The notes under the pieces: model-generated | Databases searched by the model: none | Told to the model about the DNA's origin: nothing | The model's input: only the letters and a program-made list of their open reading frames with translations | Translations under genes and position numbers: made by a program | Assembly (NCBI RefSeq): GCF_019749255.1 | Contig: NZ_JACWFH010000008.1 | Span: forward strand, 353,937 to 417,936 | Direction of reading: 5' to 3' | DNA length: 64,000 bases | From: Mesobacillus maritimus | GTDB lineage: Bacteria > Bacillota > Bacilli > Bacillales > Cytobacillaceae | Shown: positions 53,261 through 62,166 of the stretch, piece by piece | Position numbering within the stretch: the first letter of the stretch is position 1 | How the letters are laid out: every line of letters starts with the position of its first letter

Positions 53261-53464
53261 ATGTTATCAAACATCGGTGTTCCTGGATTAATTTTAATCC
53301 TTGTATTGGCCTTAATCATATTTGGCCCGAAAAAGCTTCCTGAGATTGGTAGAGCTTTTGGTCAAACCCTTCGTGAATTTAAAAAGTCCACTCGTGAGTT
53401 GACAAGTGATGTTATGGAAGACCTTGAAGAAGAGAAGAAAGATATTCAAAAATCATTGAAATAG
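53261..53464 (+). CDS. tatA: twin-arginine translocase subunit TatA
   Basis: A 67-residue protein: a short outside N-terminus, one transmembrane helix (residues 7-22), the [14 protein letters not shown] hinge, an amphipathic helix and a charged tail, the standard TatA/E layout. Together with TatC it forms a minimal TatA-TatC translocase without TatB, as in Bacillus. AAAGGAG ribosome binding site. Confidence 0.95.
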   Translation: MLSNIGVPGLILILVLALIIFGPKKLPEIGRAFGQTLREFKKSTRELTSDVMEDLEEEKKDIQKSLK

Positions 53465-53514
53465 GTGTAGGACGGTTCGATTTTACATCCCTCAGTCTAA
53501 AAAATGTCGCATAC

Positions 53515-53547
53515 AAGCTACAGCGCGTGAAAAGTGCTGTAGCTTTT
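53515..53547 (+). terminator. hairpin between tatA and tatC
   Basis: A 10-bp perfect stem, AAGCTACAGC/GCTGTAGCTT (53515-53524 with 53536-53545), followed by only TTC. It probably attenuates rather than blocks, giving more tatA than tatC mRNA, or it stabilises the tatA message. Confidence 0.7.
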
Positions 53548-53581
53548 CTAAATACGCAACCACGTTTGGTAGGGGAGATTT

Positions 53582-54340
53582 ATGGAAGATAAAGAACTTA
53601 ATGTAGTAGATCACTTGGATGAGCTAAGAAAAAGATTGATAATCACCGTTTTTGCCTTTTTAGTCTTTTTCGTCGTGGGTTTTGTCTTTGTTGAAGAAAT
53701 CTATCATTTCTTTGTTCGGGACTTGGATGTCAAACTAGTAGTTCTTGGACCAAGTGATATCGTTTGGATTTATTTTATGATTGCCACGGTGATTGCCGTA
53801 GCTGGAACAATTCCGGTGCTCGCAACACAAATATGGCTTTTCGTTAAGCCTGCTTTAAAACCGATTGAGCGAAAAATGACGCTTTCCTATATTCCGGCTT
53901 TGTTCATCCTTTTTATTGTAGGTCTTTTGTTTGGATATTTTGTCATTTTCCCAACAATTTTAAACTTTTTAGTTGAACTTAGCGGTGACATGGTAGCCAC
54001 GAATTTTACAGCTGATAAGTATTTCCGTTTTATTTTGAATATGACCATACCTTTTGGTGTGCTTTTCCTAATGCCTGTAGTCGTTATGTTCCTAACTTCC
54101 TTAGGGATTATTAATCCTTATTTCCTTGCGAAAATCCGTAAATATGCTTATTTTGTGTTAGTAGTTGTTGCGGTTGTCATTTCACCGCCAGATATGATGT
54201 CTGATTTTCTTGTAACCATCCCATTGTTATTCCTATATGAAATCAGTATTAATCTTTCGAAAGTTGTCTATAGAAGAAAGCTGAAAAAGGAAAAAGAATG
54301 GGAAGAGCAAATGGGCTATGATGAGGAAAATCAAGATTAA
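53582..54340 (+). CDS. tatC: twin-arginine translocase subunit TatC
   Basis: A 252-residue protein with six membrane helices. The conserved N-terminal VVDHLDELRKRL is the signal-peptide contact site, with ALKPIERKM and the periplasmic loop afterwards. It recognises RR-signal peptides of folded export substrates. GGGGAG ribosome binding site close to the ATG. A hairpin separates it from tatA. Confidence 0.95.
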   Translation: MEDKELNVVDHLDELRKRLIITVFAFLVFFVVGFVFVEEIYHFFVRDLDVKLVVLGPSDIVWIYFMIATVIAVAGTIPVLATQIWLFVKPALKPIERKMTLSYIPALFILFIVGLLFGYFVIFPTILNFLVELSGDMVATNFTADKYFRFILNMTIPFGVLFLMPVVVMFLTSLGIINPYFLAKIRKYAYFVLVVVAVVISPPDMMSDFLVTIPLLFLYEISINLSKVVYRRKLKKEKEWEEQMGYDEENQD

Positions 54341-54679
54341 GGATGTCTTCGGGTTATTTAAGGAAATTATCTAAAAGTTTTAAGACTAGTAAAAAGATCA
54401 GACACAAATTCAGAGTACAATAAGGTATAATATATTATGGGTAAGTAAAGCGGATAGATTTTTTGTTAGACAACTTGTTGTTCAAGTATAAGAGATGAAA
54501 AATAACGCTTTCCTCTTAAGGTGCCTACTAGGCACCTTTTATTTTATTCAAGCAACGTTTCAACAATCATGGCAGATGGATTCTTTAACGGTAAGTCTTC
54601 AATAGAAGCAAAGTACTTGGAGCAGAATCAAAGCCGAGGCATCAAGTTGAAAAAAATTGTACTTTAGAAAGGGATAGGT
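54341..54679 (+). other. intergenic region between tatC and degV (2)
   Basis: Nearly 340 bases with no supportable gene. TATAAT at 54426-54431 lacks a good -35. A strong terminator lies at 54518-54545, so a short transcript of about 100 bases is conceivable; otherwise it is simply the end of the tat transcript. Confidence 0.45.
54518..54545 (+). terminator. intrinsic terminator
   Basis: Stem AAGGTGCC/GGCACCTT (54518-54525 with 54531-54538) followed by TTATTTTATT. Confidence 0.85.
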
Positions 54680-55522
54680 ATGGCGAAAGTTAAAATTGTA
54701 ACAGATTCTACAGTGGACTTAAGTGATGAGGATTTTCAAAAATACGGTATACATGTGGTTCCCTTAGCAATCACCATTGATGAGGAGAACTTTCTAGATC
54801 GTGTAAATATAACCCCAAGTCAATTCATGGAAAAAATGAAGAATTCTAAAGAGCTTCCGAAAAGTTCACAGCCTCCAGTAGGAGAATTTGTAAAAGTATA
54901 TGAACAATATGCTGAGGAAGGTTATGAAATTCTCTCGATACATATGACGGGCGGAATGAGTGGAACTGTGGGATCTGCAGAAACTGCAGCAGGAATGGTT
55001 GCGGGTCATGTGAAGGTCATTGATTCGCGGTTTATTTCTAAGGCCCTAGCTTTTCAAGTGATAGAGGCAGCCATATTGGCTAAACAAGGGAAGAGTATGG
55101 ATGAAATTGTGGCAAGACTTGATGAAATTAGAGGTCAGACCCAGCTCTTTGTTGTGGTGAATACTCTTGAGAATTTAGTTAAGGGTGGTAGGATTGGAAA
55201 AGGAAAAGCAATGATTGGTTCATTGTTAAATATTAAACCAATCGCATCACTTGAAGGCGGAGTTTATACTCCTGTTTCAAAGGCCCGAAGTCATTCACAG
55301 GTTGTTAAGTTTCTTGCACAAAAATTTGCCGAGGATGCAAAAGGGAAAATGATAAAAGGTGTTGGTCTTGTTCATGCAGATGGTTCTGAACTTGCTGAAA
55401 AATTAAAGACAGCAATCATCGAATTTACGGGCTATCGTGATATCCATATTGAAGATACAACTCCTATTGTTAGCACGCACACAGGCCCTGGTGCTATTGG
55501 ATTCATGTATTACCTAGAATAA
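54680..55522 (+). CDS. DegV family fatty-acid-binding protein (2)
   Basis: A 280-residue DegV/FakB-type protein: VTDSTVDLSDEDF, the lipid-contact segment PKSSQPPVGEF, HMTGGMSGTVGSA and VNTLENLVKGGRIGKGKA. It has the same layout as the protein at 39348 but is clearly a diverged paralogue. Multiple FakB proteins with different acyl-chain preference are common. AAAGGGATAGG before ATG. Confidence 0.92.
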   Translation: MAKVKIVTDSTVDLSDEDFQKYGIHVVPLAITIDEENFLDRVNITPSQFMEKMKNSKELPKSSQPPVGEFVKVYEQYAEEGYEILSIHMTGGMSGTVGSAETAAGMVAGHVKVIDSRFISKALAFQVIEAAILAKQGKSMDEIVARLDEIRGQTQLFVVVNTLENLVKGGRIGKGKAMIGSLLNIKPIASLEGGVYTPVSKARSHSQVVKFLAQKFAEDAKGKMIKGVGLVHADGSELAEKLKTAIIEFTGYRDIHIEDTTPIVSTHTGPGAIGFMYYLE

Positions 55523-55662
55523 TCCTCAGGGACTCGTTTTTCATAAAAGGACAGGTACCTCTAGGGTAGCACTAACTTTACCTGGAGCACTTTCTCTTCC
55601 TTAATGGAAAGACCTTTGCTAGAATGAGGATGGTATCATATTGAATTTAGTGGGGGAAAGTC

Positions 55663-56238
55663 ATGAAAAAACAAGTGTATGCTGTATTGCTCGCAGCTAT
55701 ATTGGTAATGGCTGCTTGTGGACAAAAAGGGATAGAAGGGGCATTAAACTGGCCAATTGAGAATTTCAATTCAATTAATCACAATGGTGAAGACTTTTCA
55801 CTTGATGATTTAAAGGGAAAGGTCTGGGTGGCAGATTTTATTTTTACAAATTGTGCGGATGTTTGTCCACCAATGACTGCGAATATGAAAAAACTGCAAC
55901 AAATGGTAAACGAAGAGAAGCTTGAAGATGTGGAGTTTGTCTCTTTTAGCGTCGACCCAAAAGTGGATACTCCGGAAGTCCTTCAAGAATATGGCGAGCG
56001 CTTTTATGTTGATTTTGAAAACTGGAATATGTTAACTGGTTATACGCAGGATGAAATCGAAACCTTTGCTATGGACAACTTTAAGACATTAGTTGTTAAA
56101 CCAGAGGAGGGTGATCAGGTGGTTCATCAGACATATTTCTACCTAGTGAACCAAGAAGGGGAAATTATGAAGCAATATTCTGGTTTAAATGATATCCCTT
56201 ATGAGGAAATTATTAATGATATAAAAGCATTAAAATAG
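55663..56238 (+). CDS. ypmQ: Sco-family copper chaperone lipoprotein YpmQ
   Basis: A 191-residue lipoprotein. The signal peptide ends in lipobox MAAC (Cys near 19). A thioredoxin-like fold carries the copper-binding NCADVCPP (CxxxC) and the His in VVHQTYFYLV, the Sco1/SenC signature. It loads copper into the CuA site of cytochrome oxidase subunit II, of which one ba3-type copy is encoded here (17632-18108). Outside the membrane. Terminator after. Confidence 0.94.
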   Translation: MKKQVYAVLLAAILVMAACGQKGIEGALNWPIENFNSINHNGEDFSLDDLKGKVWVADFIFTNCADVCPPMTANMKKLQQMVNEEKLEDVEFVSFSVDPKVDTPEVLQEYGERFYVDFENWNMLTGYTQDEIETFAMDNFKTLVVKPEEGDQVVHQTYFYLVNQEGEIMKQYSGLNDIPYEEIINDIKALK

Positions 56239-56261
56239 ACCTTTTAAAGGTCTATTTTTTT
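56234..56261 (+). terminator. terminator of ypmQ
   Basis: An 11-bp perfect stem, AATAGACCTTT/AAAGGTCTATT, with a minimal loop, followed by Ts. Confidence 0.85.
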
Positions 56262-56381
56262 GATTTGAAGTTTGCTCATTAGCAAGAGAATGTGTCAATG
56301 TAGTAAATGAATGATATAATATTATGAAAAATAATTGAAGGGTTATTTGTAAAGTCCATAAAGAGGAGAGCTTTCGTATTA

Positions 56382-56966
56382 ATGAAGAATAAATGGAAAG
56401 TTGCATTTTTTATTTTACTCGGAGTTGTTGGAATTCTTATCGTAACCTTATTCATAATGGCTAGTACCCCATTTAATCGGCCGGAAACAGATTACAAGGA
56501 TGTCGGCATTACAGAAGATGAACATGTATCGTTTTTAGTTCGAACGAATAAAGCGGATTTGAATAAAGTCATTAATCATTATCTGGTCGAAGAAGGCTTT
56601 ACTGGACCGATTGAATATCAAGTATTTGTGAAAGATCATGTTGAGTTATATGGGACGGTTCCTGTTTTTGGGCAAAACTTAGAAATGCTGCTGACTTTTG
56701 AACCACAAGCACTTGAAAATGGAGATCTCTTGTTAAAACAGAAGTCGATTTCTATCGGGGCTTTGAACCTTCCTGTAACTTATGTCATGAAGATCATTCA
56801 GCAAAATTATAAGCTTCCAAACTGGGTAGTAATAGAGCCAAACAATGAAAGTATCTATGTCTCTCTACAGGAAATGGAACTTAAAAGTGATATAAAAGTC
56901 AGGGCAAATTCCTTTAATTTAAAGCGGGATGATATTTCATTCACGCTATGGGTGCCTGTGAAATAA
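56382..56966 (+). CDS. ypmS: YpmS family protein (DUF2140)
   Basis: A 194-residue protein: one N-terminal transmembrane anchor (residues 5-27) and an extracellular DUF2140 domain (LVRTNKADLNKVINHYL, GPIEYQVFVKDHVELYGTVPVFG). Same length class as B. subtilis YpmS. Function unknown. In B. subtilis the lipase gene ypmR lies between ypmQ and ypmS; it is absent here, only 140 bases separating the two. Confidence 0.9.
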   Translation: MKNKWKVAFFILLGVVGILIVTLFIMASTPFNRPETDYKDVGITEDEHVSFLVRTNKADLNKVINHYLVEEGFTGPIEYQVFVKDHVELYGTVPVFGQNLEMLLTFEPQALENGDLLLKQKSISIGALNLPVTYVMKIIQQNYKLPNWVVIEPNNESIYVSLQEMELKSDIKVRANSFNLKRDDISFTLWVPVK

Positions 56967-56975
56967 AACCAACTA

Positions 56976-57003
56976 AAAGGGTGTCTCCATAGGGACACCC
57001 TTG
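56976..57003. terminator. terminator between ypmS and the DUF4397 gene
   Basis: A 9-bp stem, AAGGGTGTC/GACACCCTT. The plus-strand side lacks Ts, while the minus-strand side continues TTTTAGTTGGTTTTA, so it fits best as the terminator of the converging DUF4397 gene. Confidence 0.65.
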
Positions 57004-57060
57004 AAATTTAGCAGTGCATAATCAACTGGTTGAAAAAAGAGCCACTAAAGGCCAGAAATC

Positions 57061-57804
57061 CTAACGAGGGTGGGAATCACTCCATAAAAGAATATCATTG
57101 TCTAAAATGAAACCGGTATAAGCTGTATTGGGTTCAAGCGAGAGGATTGGTAAATGGACGGTTACCTCATTTGTTCCAGATTTTCTCGCTTCAAGTTCAA
57201 GCTTCATCGGGGTAACGCCAAGATAGTTAGTAGCAGAACAGTAAGTAAGCTTAGGGAAGATTACGTCTCTTTTTTTTACGGCAATATCAATCTCTTGCTC
57301 ATTAGGTGACAGATGTAGGAACCGAATTTTTGCTTCCCCTTTAGGAACTGCAGGCTGATCTTCGAAAGCTAGTAGCCTCTGATTTCGAGAATCATTAGTC
57401 GTTACCAAGGTATAATATCTTCCAGCAGCAAAATACATATTCTTTTTAAGAAGCTGTTGACTAGTTTTTCCTGCTACATTTATTTTTATTTGATGTTTGC
57501 CAGGAGGAACTAAAAGGTAATGATTCATATCGCTACAAGAATAATTGGTTATGAAAGGGGCGCCATCTAAAAAGATATCTAGTTTTTGGTTTGTTTTATC
57601 AACATGGAAAATTCTGAATTGTGCTGGTAAAAGTTGTGAATGATATGTTTTGAGAATTCCTTGTGTTTCTTTATTAAGGTTTTTTATGTGCAGCAAATAA
57701 AAATAAATATGGAGACTCGGATTTCTATATTTATAAAAATCAGCAATTTCTTGGTACATGGCCGCTTTGGATATATAATTTGGCAGGTTTTCTTTCACGG
57801 TCAT
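57061..57804 (-). CDS. DUF4397 domain protein, probable late sporulation gene
   Basis: A 247-residue protein. Residues 1-70 are helical; residues about 75-240 hold two DUF4397 repeats (FRIFHVDKTNQKLDIFLDGAP and IRFLHLSPNEQEIDIAVKK), a beta-sandwich domain. No signal peptide. GGGAGAAGG lies before ATG. A sigma-K-type element (ACA-N16-CATAATATA) lies 58 bases upstream, so I infer mother-cell expression, possibly spore coat. Function otherwise unknown. Confidence 0.8.
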   Translation of the reverse strand: MTVKENLPNYISKAAMYQEIADFYKYRNPSLHIYFYLLHIKNLNKETQGILKTYHSQLLPAQFRIFHVDKTNQKLDIFLDGAPFITNYSCSDMNHYLLVPPGKHQIKINVAGKTSQQLLKKNMYFAAGRYYTLVTTNDSRNQRLLAFEDQPAVPKGEAKIRFLHLSPNEQEIDIAVKKRDVIFPKLTYCSATNYLGVTPMKLELEARKSGTNEVTVHLPILSLEPNTAYTGFILDNDILLWSDSHPR

Positions 57805-58205
57805 ATCCTTCTCCCTTACAAATAATCTTAGAATCTGTTTACATAGCCGAATTCATCTCTATATATTATGGTTGGGATGGCAGACATGTGCCCAAGAGAT
57901 AAATGATTCCTTGTTATGTACTAAATATTAGCCCAAAGCAAGTAGTACACCCTTGCGAAAAAAGATAAAAAGGTTAAATCTGGTTGCTTCAGAGGAAGTA
58001 AAATTTAGGTTTGTTATGAGGATTGTTAGGCAAAATAGGATTGTGTAAAAGTCACGAGTTAACCAAAACAGTAAGGTAGGTTTGCTTTTGGCGTGAATCT
58101 GAGAAGTATTGTGCTTTTATAATTCCAACAAGCCATATTACTTGACTTTAATTGTGGGTAGTTTTAACATTACCTTTTTAAAGTCACCGAAAGGAATGTT
58201 CTTCT
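57805..58205. promoter_or_regulatory. divergent intergenic region with a sigma-K-type promoter
   Basis: On the minus strand ACA (57887-57889), a 16-base spacer and CATAATATA (57862-57870) match the sigma-K consensus, directed at the DUF4397 gene. The remaining 300 bases towards ypqE show no ORF; AAAGGAATG at about 58191 is the ypqE ribosome binding site. Confidence 0.6.
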
Positions 58206-58703
58206 ATGTTAAAAAAGTTATTTGGCAAAAAGGAAGTAATTAAAACCGTTCAATTATTTGCTCCAATTACTGGTAATGCTGTAACGCTTGATAAGGTTCC
58301 TGACCCTGTTTTTTCAGAAAAGATGATGGGTGATGGAATAGCGATAGATCCAACGGAAGGTTTAGCTGTGTCTCCGGTAGATGGTGAAATTGTCCAAGTG
58401 TTTCCGACTAAGCATGCCATTGGGATCCGAGCAAAAAATGGTGCAGAAATTCTAATCCATATTGGCCTTGAAACAGTCTCTCTAAACGGCGAAGGGTTCG
58501 AGACTTTTGTAAAAGAGGGCGACAAAGTAAAGGTTGGGGATAAACTTGTTTCATTTGACCTTGATATTATTAAAACAAAAGCAAAGAGCACGATAACGCC
58601 AATTATTATTACAAATACAGATCAGGCTGCATCGCTTGAAGCGAAGGCACAAGGGCAAGTTGAAAAAGGCAATACCCCAGTGCTTGAAGTGACATTTAAT
58701 TAA
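58206..58703 (+). CDS. ypqE: glucose-type PTS EIIA protein (YpqE)
   Basis: A 165-residue single-domain EIIA(Glc). The phosphorylated His lies in ILIHIGLETVSLNGEGF near residue 84, and the second active-site His in TKHAIGIRA. It accepts phosphate from HPr and passes it to EIIBC partners without their own IIA. B. subtilis ypqE has the same solitary form near yppG/yprA; here it lies far downstream, so the local order has been shuffled. AAAGGAATG ribosome binding site; terminator after. Confidence 0.94.
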   Translation: MLKKLFGKKEVIKTVQLFAPITGNAVTLDKVPDPVFSEKMMGDGIAIDPTEGLAVSPVDGEIVQVFPTKHAIGIRAKNGAEILIHIGLETVSLNGEGFETFVKEGDKVKVGDKLVSFDLDIIKTKAKSTITPIIITNTDQAASLEAKAQGQVEKGNTPVLEVTFN

Positions 58704-58710
58704 TAGTAGG

Positions 58711-58747
58711 AAAAAGGTGAAGTACCTATTCAGGTACTCACCTTTTT
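58711..58747 (+). terminator. terminator of ypqE
   Basis: A two-part stem (AGTACCT with AGGTACT, then GGTG with CACC across a one-base bulge) followed by TTTTTT. Confidence 0.85.
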
Positions 58748-58789
58748 TGTTTCGAGTGATGTTGTAAAGAAATATAGGCGAATGCACAA

Positions 58790-58817
58790 ACAGGTCAAGT
58801 ACCCACGGCATAAGGTA
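58790..58817 (+). promoter_or_regulatory. sigma-K-type promoter of the YjcZ-type gene
   Basis: ACA (58790-58792), 16-base spacer, CATAAGGTA (58809-58817), a full match to CATAnnnTA. Confidence 0.6.
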
Positions 58818-58854
58818 GAAGTGTAAGAAATATAGTAAAGAGGAGAGATGTTTC

Positions 58855-59028
58855 ATGCATCATTATGCAAATCAACCAGCACCTATGTCACCTGTTGCTG
58901 ACTACGGTTATTGCGGTGGATACCCTTATGCCGGTGTTGCAGGTGTGGGGACTAACAACACATTTGTTTTAGTCGTGGTACTATTTATTTTGCTTATCAT
59001 TATTGGATGTAGCTGTGGAAATTGGTAA
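58855..59028 (+). CDS. YjcZ-family sporulation protein
   Basis: A 57-residue protein. A Tyr/Gly/Pro-rich head (DYGYCGGYPYAGVAGVG) is followed by one hydrophobic helix (FVLVVVLFILLIIIG) ending CSCGNW. This is the YjcZ/YhfT-type small sporulation protein layout found on Bacillus spores. AGGAGAG lies eight bases before the ATG. A sigma-K-type promoter lies upstream and a terminator after. Confidence 0.88.
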   Translation: MHHYANQPAPMSPVADYGYCGGYPYAGVAGVGTNNTFVLVVVLFILLIIIGCSCGNW

Positions 59029-59035
59029 TATAGAT

Positions 59036-59073
59036 AAAAAAAATTGTCCGGTATCTCGGACAATTTTTTTTTT
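59036..59073 (+). terminator. terminator of the YjcZ-type gene
   Basis: An 11-bp perfect stem, AAAATTGTCCG/CGGACAATTTT, followed by a long T-run. Confidence 0.92.
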
Positions 59074-59130
59074 GCTTATGAAACAATCAGGTACTTCATA
59101 ATCTTTGATATCATAGAATTAAGAATTTGA

Positions 59131-59159
59131 TTGACATCCCCTAGTAAAAAGCTTATATA
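59131..59159 (+). promoter_or_regulatory. sigma-A promoter of the hybrid kinase gene
   Basis: Consensus TTGACA (59131-59136), 17-base spacer, TATATA (59154-59159), about 55 bases before the start codon. Confidence 0.75.
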
Positions 59160-59215
59160 TAAATCAGAATCTTTTACAAAAATGGGTGTAATTATCCAAT
59201 TAAGAGGGTTGAAAA

Positions 59216-61894
59216 ATGAAATTTGCTACTAGGTTATATGTTGGTTTTGGTATCCTCATTATCATGATGACGATACTGCTTTTGGTTAATATTAATATTC
59301 AGAGTAAACAGTCAGAAGATGTTAAGGAGCTGGTAAAAGAGCGTTACCAAAAAATCAAACTCCTTAATGAAATCCGCGAAGATGCATTTTATGTTCATGC
59401 AGATATAGAGGGAGAATATGTTTCAGCGACTGACAATAACCTAAAATCCATTCATGAAATTATGTTTGATCTTCAGCAGAATATGGATACACTTCTTGAA
59501 TTCAGTTCAGGAGAACAAGAAAAGCAGGATTTTATTAAATTGAAACTACAAATAGAAAGTTTCAAAGAGACGATTGATAAAATTGATGAGAAAAAAATTG
59601 AATTGGAAAATATAGAAGGTTCCCTTCGTATGGCTAGACAGGGGAGGGATGAGATTCTATCAAATATTACAATTTTAATAGAGAATCAAGAAACCGTTAT
59701 GGACAATACTATCGAAGAAACAGAGCAAAGATTGAATGCTGCAGTGAATACTGGGATTATATCAATCGCTTTAGGAATTATTATCGGTATTGCTTTGTCC
59801 TTCTGGTCAATTAAAACGATTACTACTAGGCTAAGGAAGCTCAAGGAAGTGATGAAAAGTGTGGGAAATGGCTCGGAGCAGCTACCACGCATAATCGTAG
59901 CAAAGGATGACGAAATAGGTGAGATTGCAAATGCTTATAACGAAATGGCTGGGGAATTAGAAAGTCATGAGCGAAAAGAAAGGATCTATAAGGAAAGTAT
60001 AGAAAACCAAAATGCAATAAAAACACAGCTTGCTGAGCTATCAATGCTTTCTCAAGAAATACATGACTTAAAGAGTCTTGGGCAGGAATACATTCAAGCC
60101 ATTATCCCTGCTGTTAACGCTTGCTCTGGTGTGATTTACTTGAAAATAGAAAAGGAAAAACGCCCATATCTAAAAAAGCTCGCTTCCTATGCCAATGACA
60201 AGGCAAAAGAGGAAATAGAAATAGGTGAGGGTTTACTAGGACAATGTTTGCAGGATGGAAGGCCGATAAGACTTTTTGACATTCCTAAGGATTTTATTCG
60301 GATTTCCTCAGGGTTAATGGAAACAAAACCACGGAGTATGTTAATCTTGCCAATTAAGCTAGATGGAGAAATACTTGCGGTCATTGAACTCGCCAGCTTA
60401 TATGATTTTACGAATACACATGAAAGCTTCCTCCAGCAAACTAGTGACCAATTAGGGAGCATTATTAATCGAATTCAAAAGCAAATGCAGGTGAGACAGC
60501 TTTTAGATGAAACCAAAACGCTGAACGATGAGCTACAAAATCAGTCGGAGGAATTACAATTACAACAAGAAGAATTAAAAACAATGAATGAAGAATTAGA
60601 GTCACAATATCGTCAGTCTGAAAAGCGGACAAGTGATTTACAGCAGGCAAAGGCGGCGCTTGAGGAGAAAACCAAACAGGTACTGCTCAGTTCGCAATAC
60701 AAGTCAGAATTTCTAGCAAATATGTCTCATGAACTTCGAACGCCGCTAAATAGTCTATTAATATTAGCTCAAATCCTAGTTGAGAACAAGGAAGGAAATT
60801 TAACAGACAAGCAAACGGAATATGCTAATACGATTTATTCATCGGGAAAGGACCTCCTAGAATTAATCAACGATATATTAGATTTATCGAAAATTGAATC
60901 AGGTAAACTAGATTTCAATATAGGGGAAATTGACATAAGGGGCGTTGTAACCTTCGTTAATAACCAATTTAGTGCCCTTGCAGAAAAAAAGGGGATTGAT
61001 TTTAAAGTAAGAATTGAGGAAGATGTACCTGCAATTCTTTACTCAGATGAACAGAAAATCTATCAAGTTATGAAAAATCTAGTTTCAAACGCAATAAAAT
61101 TCACAGAAATAGGAAGTGTGAAATTAAGAGTATTTAAACCTATTCCAGAAAAAAACGATGTCATTGCTTTTGCTGTTAGTGACACGGGTATCGGAATATC
61201 TGATGAGAAACAAGACTTGATCTTTGAAGCGTTTCAACAGGCGGATGGTACAACCAGTCGGAGGTTTGGTGGCACTGGGTTGGGGCTTTCAATTAGTAAA
61301 GGAATGGCTGACCTTGTAGGAGGATCAATCTCAGTTGAGAGTGTTGAAGGTCAAGGAAGTACGTTTACTTTCTACTTACCTCTTAATCTCAATGAAAGTG
61401 TAGCCACAAGTAGTGCCAACCAAGAAGTTGCTGCTACAGTTGAAGAAAGTTCCTCTGCTAGTCCTGACTCTGAATTCTTATTGGTTCCGGAGGATGTTAG
61501 TAAGGGACAAGAAGATATCCTTTCTGGTAAAAGTGTTCTCTTGGTAGATGACGATATGAGGAATGTATTTGCACTGACAACTGTACTTGAGGAAGTCGGG
61601 ATTAAGGTATTATTCGCTGAGAATGGTAGAGAAGCATTAATGACTTTGGAGGAGACTTCAGAGATTGATTTAATCCTTATGGATATAATGATGCCAGAGA
61701 TGGATGGATATGAGGCCATAAAAAGGATACGCGCCATAAATAAGTATGAGCAATTACCAATTATTGCTTTAACGGCTAAAGCAATGAAGGATGATCGGGA
61801 AAAATGTTTGAAAGCTGGTGCCTCAGATTATATTAGCAAGCCGGTAAATCTAGAACAACTGCTATCCCTACTGAAGGTATGGTTATATAAATAG
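59216..61894 (+). CDS. membrane hybrid histidine kinase (RsbK-like)
   Basis: An 892-residue protein. TM1 (7-27), an extracytoplasmic helical sensor (28-178, CHASE3-like), TM2 (180-198), HAMP (to about 250), GAF (280-420) and a Glu/Gln-rich coiled coil (EELQLQQEELKTMNEELESQ, about 440-465). Then HisKA with MSHELRTP near His 505, HATPase (GTGLGLSISKG) and a C-terminal receiver with Asp in LMDIMMPEMDGYE near 821. Domain order and length match B. cereus RsbK, a sensor of the sigma-B pathway whose Glu residues are methylated by RsbM. The adjoining CheR gene supports this; rsbY and sigB are not in the window. GAGGG site before ATG. Confidence 0.85.
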   Translation: MKFATRLYVGFGILIIMMTILLLVNINIQSKQSEDVKELVKERYQKIKLLNEIREDAFYVHADIEGEYVSATDNNLKSIHEIMFDLQQNMDTLLEFSSGEQEKQDFIKLKLQIESFKETIDKIDEKKIELENIEGSLRMARQGRDEILSNITILIENQETVMDNTIEETEQRLNAAVNTGIISIALGIIIGIALSFWSIKTITTRLRKLKEVMKSVGNGSEQLPRIIVAKDDEIGEIANAYNEMAGELESHERKERIYKESIENQNAIKTQLAELSMLSQEIHDLKSLGQEYIQAIIPAVNACSGVIYLKIEKEKRPYLKKLASYANDKAKEEIEIGEGLLGQCLQDGRPIRLFDIPKDFIRISSGLMETKPRSMLILPIKLDGEILAVIELASLYDFTNTHESFLQQTSDQLGSIINRIQKQMQVRQLLDETKTLNDELQNQSEELQLQQEELKTMNEELESQYRQSEKRTSDLQQAKAALEEKTKQVLLSSQYKSEFLANMSHELRTPLNSLLILAQILVENKEGNLTDKQTEYANTIYSSGKDLLELINDILDLSKIESGKLDFNIGEIDIRGVVTFVNNQFSALAEKKGIDFKVRIEEDVPAILYSDEQKIYQVMKNLVSNAIKFTEIGSVKLRVFKPIPEKNDVIAFAVSDTGIGISDEKQDLIFEAFQQADGTTSRRFGGTGLGLSISKGMADLVGGSISVESVEGQGSTFTFYLPLNLNESVATSSANQEVAATVEESSSASPDSEFLLVPEDVSKGQEDILSGKSVLLVDDDMRNVFALTTVLEEVGIKVLFAENGREALMTLEETSEIDLILMDIMMPEMDGYEAIKRIRAINKYEQLPIIALTAKAMKDDREKCLKAGASDYISKPVNLEQLLSLLKVWLYK

Positions 61895-62166
61895 GTTCTT
61901 TTCTCAAACATTGTTGATCTTGGATAAAATAGGTTGGAATAAGCTTCGTTGATTACAAAGTAGCCTTGAATTAGGAGAAAAGAGAGTGCAAACTTCCTGC
62001 GACGTACAATAGAGTATATCTTACGTTAAAATCGCTTTTAGGATTTTAGATACAATCTTTACCGAAACAGCCTATAAAGAAGCAGGGGGTTTTAGCCATT
62101 GATAGCATTCTTAGTAATGAAAAAAATCTAATCCACAACACGAGTACAGATTTAGAAAGTGTAGAA

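Noticed and set aside
54420..54545. small RNA between tatC and degV
   Set aside because: A TATAAT and a terminator exist, but there is no -35 and no conserved structure I can see; kept only as an intergenic note.
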